DNA from: Xiphophorus maculatus
Taxonomy: Eukaryota; Chordata; Actinopteri; Cyprinodontiformes; Poeciliidae
Reading direction: 5' to 3'
Length of the DNA stretch: 64,000 nt
Assembly (NCBI RefSeq): GCF_002775205.1
Contig: NC_036461.1
Coordinates: 19,874,015 to 19,938,014 of the forward strand
Below are positions 10,591-22,900 of this stretch, in pieces. Below the pieces are notes generated by a model, which saw nothing but the letters and a program-made list of their open reading frames with translations, was not told where the DNA came from and ran no database searches. How positions within the stretch are numbered: position 1 is the stretch's first letter; each line of letters starts with the position of its first letter. The position numbers were made by a program, and so were the translations under genes.

Positions 10591-11568
10591 ATTTAACAAG
10601 GTGTCTGACACACAACAAGCTAACGGAACAAAATGCTCTCATTTTCTGTTACGTTTAGAGTGGATGCTAATGAAGAGAAGCTAAAATCAGAGAAATGTGG
10701 TCTCAAGTTTTGTTTTTTTGGGTTTTTTTTTAATCAAACCTCCTGCTGTAACTTTGGATTTACTGATGTTGTTTTGGTGCTTTCAGTTTGCCTTGAAGCT
10801 GAACTCAAATCTCTGAATAATCACACTGTCAAGTTGAGCAAGCTCTAGTTGCAAATTAAAAACACACTCATTGTCACAAGCGAAGGGGAAGCACTCTGCA
10901 GCTTTTGCAACATGGTAGCCATATTGAAGTGGGACCTCTGGTTGTCCAGGGCCCTCTGACTTGGAACTTTCCAGATTTCCCATGCAAGGTGAGGTTCTGG
11001 TAGAGTTGACCAGCCTGGAACTTGGAAATTCTGACTGGGAATATTATTTGGCCAGTCACACAAATAAACATTTTTTAAATCCTCCTACCATTTCACATTG
11101 CCCAGTCAGCACATTTGATCACTAAAGCCATTGTTTATATACTCCCTAGTTACTGGTTCCTAGCTGGCTTCTCTTCCTGGCATGGCCTAATGTGTCCAAT
11201 CACTGGAGAAACAAACTGTTGCATTCTACTTAGTCGATTTCTGCACTTTTTTGCTGGGGTTGTGAAGAAACACATAATATAAGCGGATAGTGTTGTTTAA
11301 AGTAAAAAGATGTTCTTTAAATTAGGGATGCATGGTATATTGGTATCAGTCCGATTAATAAAGAACTGGACAGATATTAACAACTCATGTGTGAGAAGGG
11401 AAAGGAAATGTAAACATCGATTCTCTACCCATATTTTCATATTGGTGCATTTCTTCTTTCAATTAATAAATTACAAATATGTTAGCATAAACATGCTTGA
11501 AATCTGAAGAAAAGCGTTTTAAAAACTTATGTTCACCAACCCTCTTAACTTCTTCCTGCTGTTTGCAG

Positions 11569-11727
11569 GGATCCTGTTCCATAAAGCTCATTTAGACAAA
11601 GGAAGCACCTAAACACACATGTTCCAGTCTCCTTCCATTCAGTTGATTGAATGAGTAACAAGCAGCCTCACATCTGAGAGCTGTGATTGGGCACTGAGCC
11701 GGACAGGGCAGCCAACAGGGGAGTCAG
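11569..11727 (+). other. hectd1: Putative non-coding HECTD1 5' UTR exon 2
   Basis: The exon is bounded by TTCCTGCTGTTTGCAG (acceptor) and GGAGTCAG|GTGAGACC (strong donor). It has no open frame leading into HECTD1 and lies 283 bp before the first coding exon. A 5' UTR role is inferred from the splice sites and position. Confidence 0.55.
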
Positions 11728-12020
11728 GTGAGACCTCCGATTTGTTTTTTTTTTTAAATATATTTATATTTTATTTTATCTGGAAGATAATGGTTGAAGA
11801 AACTAACATCAAAATGAATTTGATTTCTCGAAAACTTCTATTTCTAGTTTAAGGACACTTCTATGGCTAAAAAAAAGAACTCCATTCATTTAGAGTTCTG
11901 CATTAAGACATTTTGATGATTTCTGTTTTAAAGACAAACATTATACCACCACAAAAATGACCCAACCTACTTTTTCATATGGAGGAGATTGTGTATTGCT
12001 TTTTCTTCAGGCTAGCCATC

Positions 12021-14515
12021 ATGGCGGATGTGGACCCAGACACCTTGCTGGAGTGGCTGCAGATGGGTCAGGGCGATGAGCGGGACATGCAGCTCATCGC
12101 CCTGGAACAGCTGTGCATGCTGCTGCTGATGTCGGACAACGTGGACCGCTGCTTCGAGACGTAAGGCCTCGTCGTCAAAACCCAGACATTTGCATTCCAC
12201 CCGCTGTGTGCGAGCTGGTGGCTCAGAGCGTCCCCTCTGCCTCTCCATCCACCAGATGTCCTCCTCGGACGTTCCTACCAGCACTCTGTAAGATCTTCCT
12301 GGACGAGAGCGCGCCAGACAACGTGCTGGAGGTGACGGCCCGCGCCATCACCTACTACCTGGACGTGTCGGCAGAGTGTACCCGAAGGATCGTGGGCGTG
12401 GACGGAGCCATCAAGGCTCTATGTAACCGCCTGGTGGTGGTCGAACTCAACAACAGGACCAGCAGAGACCTGGCAGAGCAGTGTGTGAAGGTAGAACGCC
12501 ACAGAGATGCTTTTTAGTAGGGCTGGGCGACAATAGACGTGATCAATATCAGTCTGATAGAATATTCAATATATAGAATATTTACTGAACTCTGACCCAG
12601 AACTGAACAGCATTCTGGGAGACATGGACAGAGAAAAGGTTTTAGCTGCTTAACTTCTTATGGCTAGCTAAGCAAGGCTGGTGGCATCAACTAACTTACT
12701 CATTCTTTGGTTACCTAGCAAAGTACATTGGGTACATTGCGGTGCCTTATTTTTAGGCAGTTTCACAACTGTCTAAAATTAAAAACCAACGATGTGGAGA
12801 GAAAACTTGATATGCCTCCAGTGTGGCAGTATTTCAGATATTTGAAATGAAAAATGAATCATTATTTATCGATATCGACTGATATGAAACACTTACACTG
12901 TAATAAGTTTTTCAGCCTACTTTTAAGATTAGCGATTAGCTAGTGTACTGGAGTGATGAATTTTGAGGACATGTTTTCAAAAGTGACTGTTTGTTCAATA
13001 GTCAGACTACACTTCAACATTTCTTGTCAAAGTGCACCCCAGTTGTAGTCAGTAAGATTTCATCTGGGGAAGCGAGTCTACTCAGAATGCACATCCTTAA
13101 AAAGTTTTAAGTTCACATATTTAAAATTTGGGTCTTAAAATGTCTTGCATGAAAAAAAAGCCCAGTACATTTCACAAGCAGAGTTTCAACCTCTATGTTT
13201 AACCCACATGGTGCAAAAATACAATTAAAACATTTCTGGAAACCTTTACAGAGATGCAGAAGTGCAGCAAAAACTTTAATGCCACCTAGATCTGTTCCAC
13301 TAAGGTTACATCAAACACTAGTCGGTTAATACAAGTTCCATTTTACAACAGGACCTGCATAGTGCTAATGGGTGTTTTAAGCCCGAGGAAGCGGTGCCCT
13401 CCTCTGTGGATTGTATCCCACTCTGGGTGGAATCATGGAAAACATTTAAGTTAAAAAATGCCTAAGTGAGGGTTTACATTCTTCAGTTGTGAGAAGTCAG
13501 CTGAGAGTTGTTTCCTGACAAACTGTTTGACGTCCATGTCTTTGAACCCATGTGCCTGTTTGCAGGTGTTGGAGTTGATCTGTACCAGAGAGTCTGGCGC
13601 TGTCTTTGAGGCCGGCGGTCTGAACTGTGTTCTCAGCTTCATCAGAGACAGCGGTCACCTGGTCCACAAGGACACCCTCCACTCCGCCATGGCCGTGGTG
13701 TCCCGCCTGTGCAGCAAGATGGAGCCTCAAGACTCCTCTCTGGAGACTTGCGTTGAGTCCTTATCCAGCCTCCTCAAACACGAGGACCACCAGGTCACTT
13801 CACGGCAGGCGGTTGCTAATGAAACCTCTAGGCAAGGTTTTGGGTGGTATAATCTTGAACTTGGTGTTTCCTGCAGGTTTCAGATGGCGCTCTGCGCTGC
13901 TTCGCCTCGCTGGCGGATCGGTTCACTCGAAGAGGAGTGGACCCGGCTCCGTTAGCTAAACACGGCTTGACAGAGGAGCTGCTGTCCCGTATGGCGGCCG
14001 CAGGTGGCACCGTGTCGGGCTCTTCCTCATCCTGTAAACCGGGTCGGCCTTCCACAGGCGCGACCCCCTCCGCCGCCGACTCCAAACTGAGCAACCAGGT
14101 GTCGACCATTGTCAGCCTGCTGTCCACACTGTGTAGAGGCTCTCCGCTGGTCACACATGTAGGTCCACACCATTTCTCTCATGCTTGTATAGAGGAGGAG
14201 AACAAGTTTGTGTGTGTGCATGCTAATCTCCAACCCGTGTTCAGGACTTGCTGCGGTCGGCTCTGCCTGACTCAATGGAGTCTGCACTGGGAGGAGATGA
14301 GAGGTGTGTGCTCGATACCATGCGGCTGGTGGATCTCCTGCTGGTGCTCCTGTTTGAGGGACGGAAGGCGTTGCCAAAGTCCACAGCAGGATCAGCGGGC
14401 CGGATACCTGGACTGCGACGTCTGGACAGCTCTGGAGAGCGATCCCACCGACAGCTCATCGACTGTATCCGCAGCAAGGACACCGACGCTCTGATCGATG
14501 CCATCGATACGGGAG
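12021..14515 (+). CDS. hectd1: HECTD1 exons 1-5: armadillo-like N-terminal region
   Basis: These exons cover residues 1-385. The sequence runs from [12 protein letters not shown] through helical repeats such as [26 protein letters not shown] and [10 protein letters not shown], then a low-complexity Gly/Ser/Thr segment ([10 protein letters not shown]...) and [23 protein letters not shown]. In the family this armadillo-like part binds substrates and partners. The ATG at 12021 lies 10 bases into its exon, whose acceptor is CTTTTTCTTCAG. Introns here are short (83-1075 bp). Confidence 0.95.
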
Positions 14516-16954
14516 GTGAGCCTGCTCTCATGTTGCATAAACTGTTCATAATCCAGGTTGGTTACCAGGCTACTAACCACTAACATTCTGGCATTAAAGG
14601 TGCACTATTTAACTGTTGTAAAAATGTTTTTTTCCCGTATTTGTTAAACCTGCCACTATGTTGTTACAGTATAACATGAGACAGCTAATCAGTGAAAAGA
14701 CGGAGCTCCTCCACCTCCTGCTAGTGCTTCTACTGCCATCTGCAGAAATACACCTCTTAGTCAGAAATAACCAATCAGAGCCAGGAGGAGGGCCTCAGCG
14801 GTGTCAATCAAGTTTGTAGACGCACTGCCATTCTGCTGTAGTTGTGGAAATAGTGGAGAAGCAACTTAACTGAGGGATAAACTGTTACAGGAAAAGTTTA
14901 TCCCTCATCTTTGATGGTCATGCTAACTAGCCTTAGCGTTCCTGGCAGGCTCTGTTGTGGTGAACCAGCGCAACACAGAGCAAGGGGGAGGGAACGAGCA
15001 GCAGGTACACGAGGTTGATTGACAGCACTAAAGCCCTCCTCCTGTCTGATTGGTTGTGTCTGGCTGAGTGTATTTCTACAGATGGCAGTAGGACCACAGG
15101 GAGAAGGCAGAGGAGCTTGTTTTATTTATTTTTTTATATTTTCTATTTTGCTTAAATGTGCAAAATGTGTTTCTTATGTACAGTTTTGGTATAATTAGTG
15201 GTCTGTTTTCTTTCAGCAAATGGCCTTTTTTAGAGATTTTCTTTAAATAATTGAACTAGATTAGTTGACAGTTATTTCAACAATTGACTAAATATAGAAA
15301 TGTCAGAGAATATAGAAGTGTAAAGCCTACAAAAAAGGGCTTTACCTTTTTTTTAAAGACCCGTGAACTTGGTTCTGCAGCCAAGTTTGACCAGTTATAA
15401 TGAAATGATGTGCTCTCTCTCAGCTTTTGAGGTCAACTTCATGGACGATGTTGGACAGACGCTGCTCAACTGGGCTTCAGCTTTTGGCACACAGGAAATG
15501 GTAAAGAAACACAAAAACAAGCTAAGGGTTTCCATCAGACCTGGTTTTTGCAAACATGCTGAGCAGCTCTGTGCTTGTCGTTCCAGGTGGAGTTTTTATG
15601 TGAGAGGGGTGCAGACGTCAACAGAGGTCAAAGGTCATCCTCGCTACACTATGCTGCGTGCTTCGGACGGCCACAGGTAGCCAAGGTAAACGGAGTCACA
15701 GTGAAAAGAAACCATGTCAGTGACACTGTAGGGTTTAGGTTTGTCGGCGTGATCCTGTGGGTTTGTTTCATGTCAGACTTTGCTGCGTCACGGAGCCAAC
15801 CCAGACCTGAGGGATGAGGATGGAAAGACCCCCCTGGACAAAGCCAGAGAGAGGGGACACAGTGAAGTGGTGGCTATACTGCAGTCACCTGGTAAGTTCA
15901 ACCCATAAACCAGCTTCTAGATGAAATATCGATAGCTGTGCTCAGCAGCAGCGTCTGCTTCTTCACCTTTAAAGGGACAGTGTTACGTAAAATTGACCCT
16001 TCTCAGATGTTCATAATGTTACAATGTAATTTCCTCATCAAAAACATACCTGGAGTGTTGCCTTGATTCTTTCATGGATGTTTGAGAAATCCTTCAATCT
16101 CCATGGCAACCATTCAGCTGTGCAAAACGCCTGGGTGGACCTAGCTCCGCCTTTGAGGCGCAGCTCCTCCTCAAAGCTGCAGTTTCCAAGTTTCTGCCTC
16201 ACTGAGCAGTTGCTAATGGTAATTAGCAGCTCTGCTGAGCTACTTCTCAGAGCATCGCTGGTAAAGCATTGTTAAAGGATTAATAGAGGAGCAATGTTGT
16301 GACCACTTCCTGAAGGCGAAGTTTCTTAAAGAGACAGAGACCCAATTTAAAATCTGTTTTCTTTTAAGTCATATTTGATATATACGGCATTTTTATAACA
16401 ACTCGAGATAACACAAAGATTTTATTGTGCTGTAAAATGGCACAATGTGCCTGGAAACTACAAAATACTGCCCCTTGAAAAACTTTAATATGTGTATGAT
16501 TGAAGTAGATCATTTTCTGAGAAATATAATCCAGATTGGGACATGTTAGCTGATTCTTAGATGTTTCTCTTCCAGGGGATTGGATGTGTCCGATGAACAA
16601 GGCTGATGACAAGAGGAAGAAGGATGCAAGTAAGGAGGAAGAGGAGAGCACTGAACCCAAAGGAGACCCAGAAATGGCTCCCTACTACCTTAAGAGACTT
16701 CTGCCTGTTTTTGCACAAACCTTTCAGCAAACCATGCTGCCTTCTATTAGGTAAGCTCATCCACACTTCCACTGTCCATCCACTGATTCTTGTAACCTTA
16801 AGTTAAAAAACTAAACATAATTCTGGTAGTTGTTGCTGACCATGCAAAATTAAAGTAAACCTCAACTTGGATCAGAACGAAAGTGGCTTGTAACTGTATT
16901 TTTCACAATCAAACTCATGTGAAAGAGCTTCCATCTGGTCAAAATAAATAAAAT

Positions 16955-16985
<31 letters not shown>

Positions 16986-19900
16986 TTTTTTGGTGGTTTT
17001 AGGAAAGCAAGTCTGGCTCTGATCCGAAAGATGGTTCACTACAGCAGTGAAGTTCTGCTGAGGGAGGTGTGTGAGAGCGAGACGGGACACAACCTGCCCA
17101 CAGTCCTGGTGGAGATCACTGCCACTGTCCTTGACCAGGAGGTAAGCTACAGGAGAGCAGGGATTACAGGGGCTCAGCCCTCTTAAACAGCAGACACTCA
17201 CCTTAAGCTGCTGAACTCAGGCTGCAGAAAACAGAGCAGCAAATTAATAAAATATCAACTTTCTGTCTGATAAATCTGATTGTTTCTCTGAATGATGCAC
17301 AGACCAAACAAAGTTAATCTAAGCTGTAGAGCTGCTCCATTATTTATAAATATTTATATCATTCATTTATTATGGAACAGTAATCCATGTATCCCACATG
17401 AAGCATGGTGCACTATATTGACCATAAGCAATGTAGTGTCCTTTAACCAACTAGAATGGAAATTAATGTTAATGTATTGCAAGCCTTTTTCTGAGAAGGA
17501 ACTCTAAGCTGCAGACTGTTAAAGTGGCTTTTAGTAGTTGTCTTTGTGAATTAAATTCCAAATATTCTTATGCCATCTAATGCTGCATATTGATTATTAA
17601 TGAGGTCAGTGTTTAGGCTAACATTCCCTGGGATTTCTCTTCACTCATGGAAGTCTTGTTGCTTTGATTTTTTTTTTCATACATATTTTAAAAAATCCTT
17701 GACTCTTGAAAAATGAGCACTTAGTATTGCAAACAAACACCCAGTCAAGATTTGATGTAACCAGGAATTAAAGCAATAAATATTAAGACGCATTAAAAAA
17801 AACGGCCAAGAAGACTGCAGTCTGTTCATCTGTTAGGAAGTTTATATTTGATGGGTTCACTTATTTCACTGTCCCTTAATATTAATTGGACATTGTCTGA
17901 TATCGACACATGTATTTATGCTTGATAAAATGGGAGAACAGGTTGGGGTTTTTTCTATAGCTTTATGTAAAATATGTAGCGTCCATAACTCCCAGACTTG
18001 TGAAATGCAATCTCATTAGACGCTCATGTAATGTTCCTGAACTTACCTGTTTGGTGTTTGTCAGGACGACGACGACGGCCACCTCCTGGCTCTGCAGATC
18101 ATCAGGGATCTTGTGGATAAAGGTGGAGATGTTTTTCTCGACCAACTTGCTCGACTGGGGGTCATCAACAAGGTGTCAACTCTGGCTGGACCTGCATCTG
18201 ATGATGAGAATGAAGACGAAGCGAAGCCTGAGAAGGTAGACCCAGAAACCAATGCTGCCATCCAGTTAAAACATCACTCCCACCCCCTTTGTTTATTTTT
18301 GAAATAATTGGTCCTTGACTGCTTTGCAAATGTCAATGTCTTGAGATCTGGTTAATAATATGTCAGCTGGTGGGTTTCCTGCAGGAAACTTGCTAATCCC
18401 GGTGGCAGGTGTTAAGTTGTAAGTAGCATACTGCGCATGTGTGAAATGTAAGGAGTGGAAGGCGGGGCTAGATCTGGGGTCCTTGGGGGTTCGTGTGTGG
18501 GGAGTGCGGATCAGAAGTTGTTAACGGTTAATGGCGACCATTAAAGTGTGGATGCTAACGTCAGTAGTGTGATCATTATTTCAACATTGGTAGCAGAGGA
18601 TGGCCGCTGCTGGAAATTACAAAGTTCCCCCACCGTTCGACGAGAAGACGTCTTACGAAAGTTGGAAAAATGAAATTGAAATCTGGAGACTTGTTACCGA
18701 CTTGGACAAAAAGAAGCAGGCCCTAGCGGTTACCCTGTCGCTATCAGGAAGAGCGAGAGAAAGCGCGCTGGAAATCGCTGCGGAACATCTCAACGACGAT
18801 ACAGGAATGAGCGTTCTTTTAAACAAGTTGGATTCAGTGTTTTTAAAAGAAGAAAAGGATCGACAGTACGAAGCTTACACGGAGTTTGATCGGATCGACA
18901 GGCGTGGCGACACGTCCATGATGGATTACATTATCGAATTTGAACGACGGTACAACAAGTTACGTAAGTTCAAAATGGAACTACCGGATGCAGTGTTAGC
19001 ATTCAAGCTATTAGACACCGCGGGGCTAAACGTTAAAGACAAACAGCTAGCTCTTACCGCCTGTTCCACTGTATCTTTTGACAACATGAAATCGGCTTTG
19101 AAAAGAATCTTCGGTGATAATGTCTATCCTCCACAAGAGGGCGACTCAGCCTTTTTCACCAAATACACAGGCAAGCGTGAACGGAGTTCTAACTCAGAGC
19201 AAAGCCCAAGAACAGCTGCAGGGACTAATCCACTCGACAAGTATGGGAGAAGAACTAAATGTGCAATATGTCAGAGCACTTATCACTGGGCAAAAGACTG
19301 TCCCAATAAAAGAGAACATGTGAAGCTAACAAATGTTGAGGGATCAAAAGACAATGTTGAAAAATGTAATATTACTCTGTTTTCAGACGAATTCCCATCT
19401 GACACACAGATATTCATGGTAGAAGCTTTGGGATCTGCTGTGATTGACACTGCCTGTACAAGAACTGTGTGTGGTGAAAAATGGCTTGCAGATTATGTAA
19501 GTGGGCTGCCTCAGAGAGAATTAATAAAGATTAAAGATGAAAAGAGTGCAAGACCTTTCCGGTTTGGGGATGGAAAACTGGTGCAATCCACAAGAAAGGT
19601 GACTATTCCTGCAACAATAGGAAAAACTAAATGCAACATTGAGACAGAAGTAGTTCCAGCAGATATACCGATGCTTTTGAGCAAAACATCACTGAAGAGA
19701 GCGAGTGCTGTTTTAGACATTGCTCAAGACAAAGCAATGATGTTTGACCAACCTGTAAAACTTGAACTGACATCTTCTGGACATTATTGTGTAAACTTAA
19801 GAAAGGAAAAGATCAATAATGAAAACCAGTTTAAACAAAGTGAGACACCAAATGATGAAGATGAAATTCTCACTGTGACAGAAAACATGACGACCAAAGA

Positions 19901-22900
19901 AAAAAAAAACAGTACTGCTAAAGCTACATAAACAATTTGGACATGCCTCAGTTGACAGACTACAAAAGCTCTTGTCTTGCTCAGGCAACACCGATGATGA
20001 AAGCATTACAATCCTGAAGGAAATTGTAAAAAACTGTGAAATATGCATCCGGTACAGTAGAGCAAAACCTAAACCTGCAGTGGGTTTACCCATGGCTTCA
20101 ACGTATAATGAAACTGTAGCTGTGGACCTACATGAGCTTGAGCCAGGTTTGTGGTATCTACATGCCATCGACCATTTTACAAGATTCAGTGCAGGGAGTA
20201 TTATCACCACAAAAAGACCAAAAGAGATAGTGAAGCACTTTATTCACTGCTGGATAAGCGTTCATGGCCCACCACGCAGATTATTCACTGATAATGGAGG
20301 TGAATTTAACAATGAAGAAATAAGAGACATGGCTGAACATTTTAACATTGAGGTTAAAGCCACTGCTGGATACAGTCCATGGAGCAACGGCCTACTGGAA
20401 AGACACAATCAGATTCTCACTGAAATGCTACTCAAGGTAAAGAGAGACAACAAATGTGACTGGAAAATGGCTCTGGACTGGGCTTTGATGGCAAAAAACA
20501 GCATGCACAATGTACATGGCTACAGTCCCTATCAACTTGTTTTTGGTCAAAATCCAAACCTGCCTTCAGTTCTAATTGATAGACCTCCAGCATTGGAAAC
20601 TGATGTCAACACATGGATGGGTCATCACACTGCAACACTGCATGGCATGAGAAAAGCCTTTGCTGAGGCTGAATGTTCTGAGAGGATCCGAAGAGCCCTC
20701 AGAAAACAGCTGCGACCCACAGATGACAAATATGAAACAGGAGACAAAGTATATTATAAACGTACAGACTGTCAGGAGTGGAAAGGGCCAGGTGTGGTTA
20801 TTGGCCAAGATGGTGCAGTAATATTCATCAGGCATGGTGGAACGTATGTCAGAGTACACCAGTCTAAACTAAAAAAAATGAATGAGACACAAAAGAAACT
20901 AGGGGAAAGCGAAAGCGAAAATCCATTTAAAACGGATGACCACCTTTCAAAGACACCAGCAGCGGTACTTGATGAAGAACATGACTTTGAAAGTGAACAT
21001 GAGAAGGAGATGGCACCAACAAGCAATGAATCACTTGGTGTTGCAGAAAACAGTGAATCCTGCTGTGATCCAGTACAACCTGAAGGGGATGGTCTCCCAC
21101 TGACACACACAACTATAAGTGAAGGAATAAAACTAAAAGCTGGACAAGGAATTAAATACACAGACAAAGAAACAGGTCAAAAATATGCTGGACAAATAAC
21201 AAGCCGTGCAGGGAAAGCCAGTGGGAAACACAAAAACTGGTACAACTTAGAATATACTGAGCCGGAGGAAATTGCTGGATCCACAGGATCCATTGATATG
21301 GGACAAGTAAGCAACCTCGAAGTGGTTGAAAATGTCAAGGCCAATACTGACAACAGAGATGATATATTAGTAGTGAACGAGGATATCTTCTCACACGCTA
21401 AACAAACTGAACTTGAGAACTGGAAAAGAAACAATGTATTTGTGGAGGAAAAAGATGAAGGTCAGAAATGCATATCAACGAGGTGGGTGTGCACACTCAA
21501 GAAAACACAAGTAGACATAGTACCCAAAGCTAGACTGGTTGCAAGAGGCTTTGAAGAAATTAACATTCAAGAACTTCCTAAGGATTCACCCACTTGTTCC
21601 TCTGAATCTCTAAAGATGGTCATAGCTGTTATATGCCAAAATAAATGGAAGCTGAACTCTATGGACATCAAAGCAGCCTTTTTGCAAGGTAAAGATTTAA
21701 CACGGGATGTGTATCTCCGTCCACCTCAAGAGGCAGAGAGTGAAGGAATCGTATGGAAGTTAAATAAATGTGTCTATGGCTTGGCAGATGCTTCCTTGTT
21801 CTGGTACAACAAGGTGAAAGAAACCATGCAGAAGCTGGGAGGAACTGTGTCAAAAGTTGATCCAGCTGTCTTCTACTGGCAAGATGATTTCTGTAAGGTG
21901 ACAGGAGTTCTTGCATGCCATGTAGATGACTTTGTATGGGGTGGTTCAGACAGGTTTTCTTCAGCTATTATCCCCCAACTGAAAACTGCTTTTCAAGTTG
22001 GAAGAGAAGAACATAACAGCTTCAACTACATTGGAATGGAGGTTCATTCTCTGCAGAATGAAATCAGAGTACAACAGCGTGCATACATTAAAAACCTACA
22101 GCCCATTCCTATGGATCCCATCAGAGCACCACAGCGGGAGGCTCCATTAACAGACACAGAAATGGACATGTTAAAATCCAAGATTGGACAGATTCTGTGG
22201 GTAGCACGACAGAGCAGACCTGACATCATGTGTGACATATCTATCCTGGCGTCAAACACAAAACATGGTACAATTCAAACATTACACTCTGCAAACAAAC
22301 TAATCAGAAAACTTAAATCTGAGGAAGTTACCCTTAGATTCCAATGCTTAGGAGACAGCAAATACCACAAGCTAGTGGTGTTCAGCGATTCCTCAATGGG
22401 AAACCTCTCAGATGGAGGGACACAAGGAGGACATTTTGTCATGCTGATGGGAGAAGATGGAAAATTTTCACCCATATGCTGGCAATCCAGACGGATTAGG
22501 AGAGTGGTACGTAGCACGTTAGCTGGAGAGACTTTAGCACTAGCAGATGGGATTGATAGTGCTGTCTTTCTTACTACACTCTATTCAGAGCTCATGGTTG
22601 GTGATGGCACGTGCAACATCCTACCCATTACCTGTGTAACGGACAACCATTCCCTCCTTGATGCTGTCAAATCCACAAAATGTGTAACTGAAAAGAGACT
22701 CCGGCTTGAGATCAGCAGCATCAAAGAACTTATGGGTTCTGGGACAATTCAGGAAATCATATGGACACCTACCAAAGACCAACTTGCCAACTGCTTAACA
22801 AAAGTGGGGGCGTCTGCTCTTGGACTGCTGAGAGCCCTAAGTAAAGGGAAATGGCAATTTAAAGATTAAAACAAACACTACTGTTCCTTACATAAGTTAA

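Noticed and set aside
20572-21167. Antisense open frames opposite copia pol
   Set aside because: They are shadows of the pol frame with no recognisable motifs.
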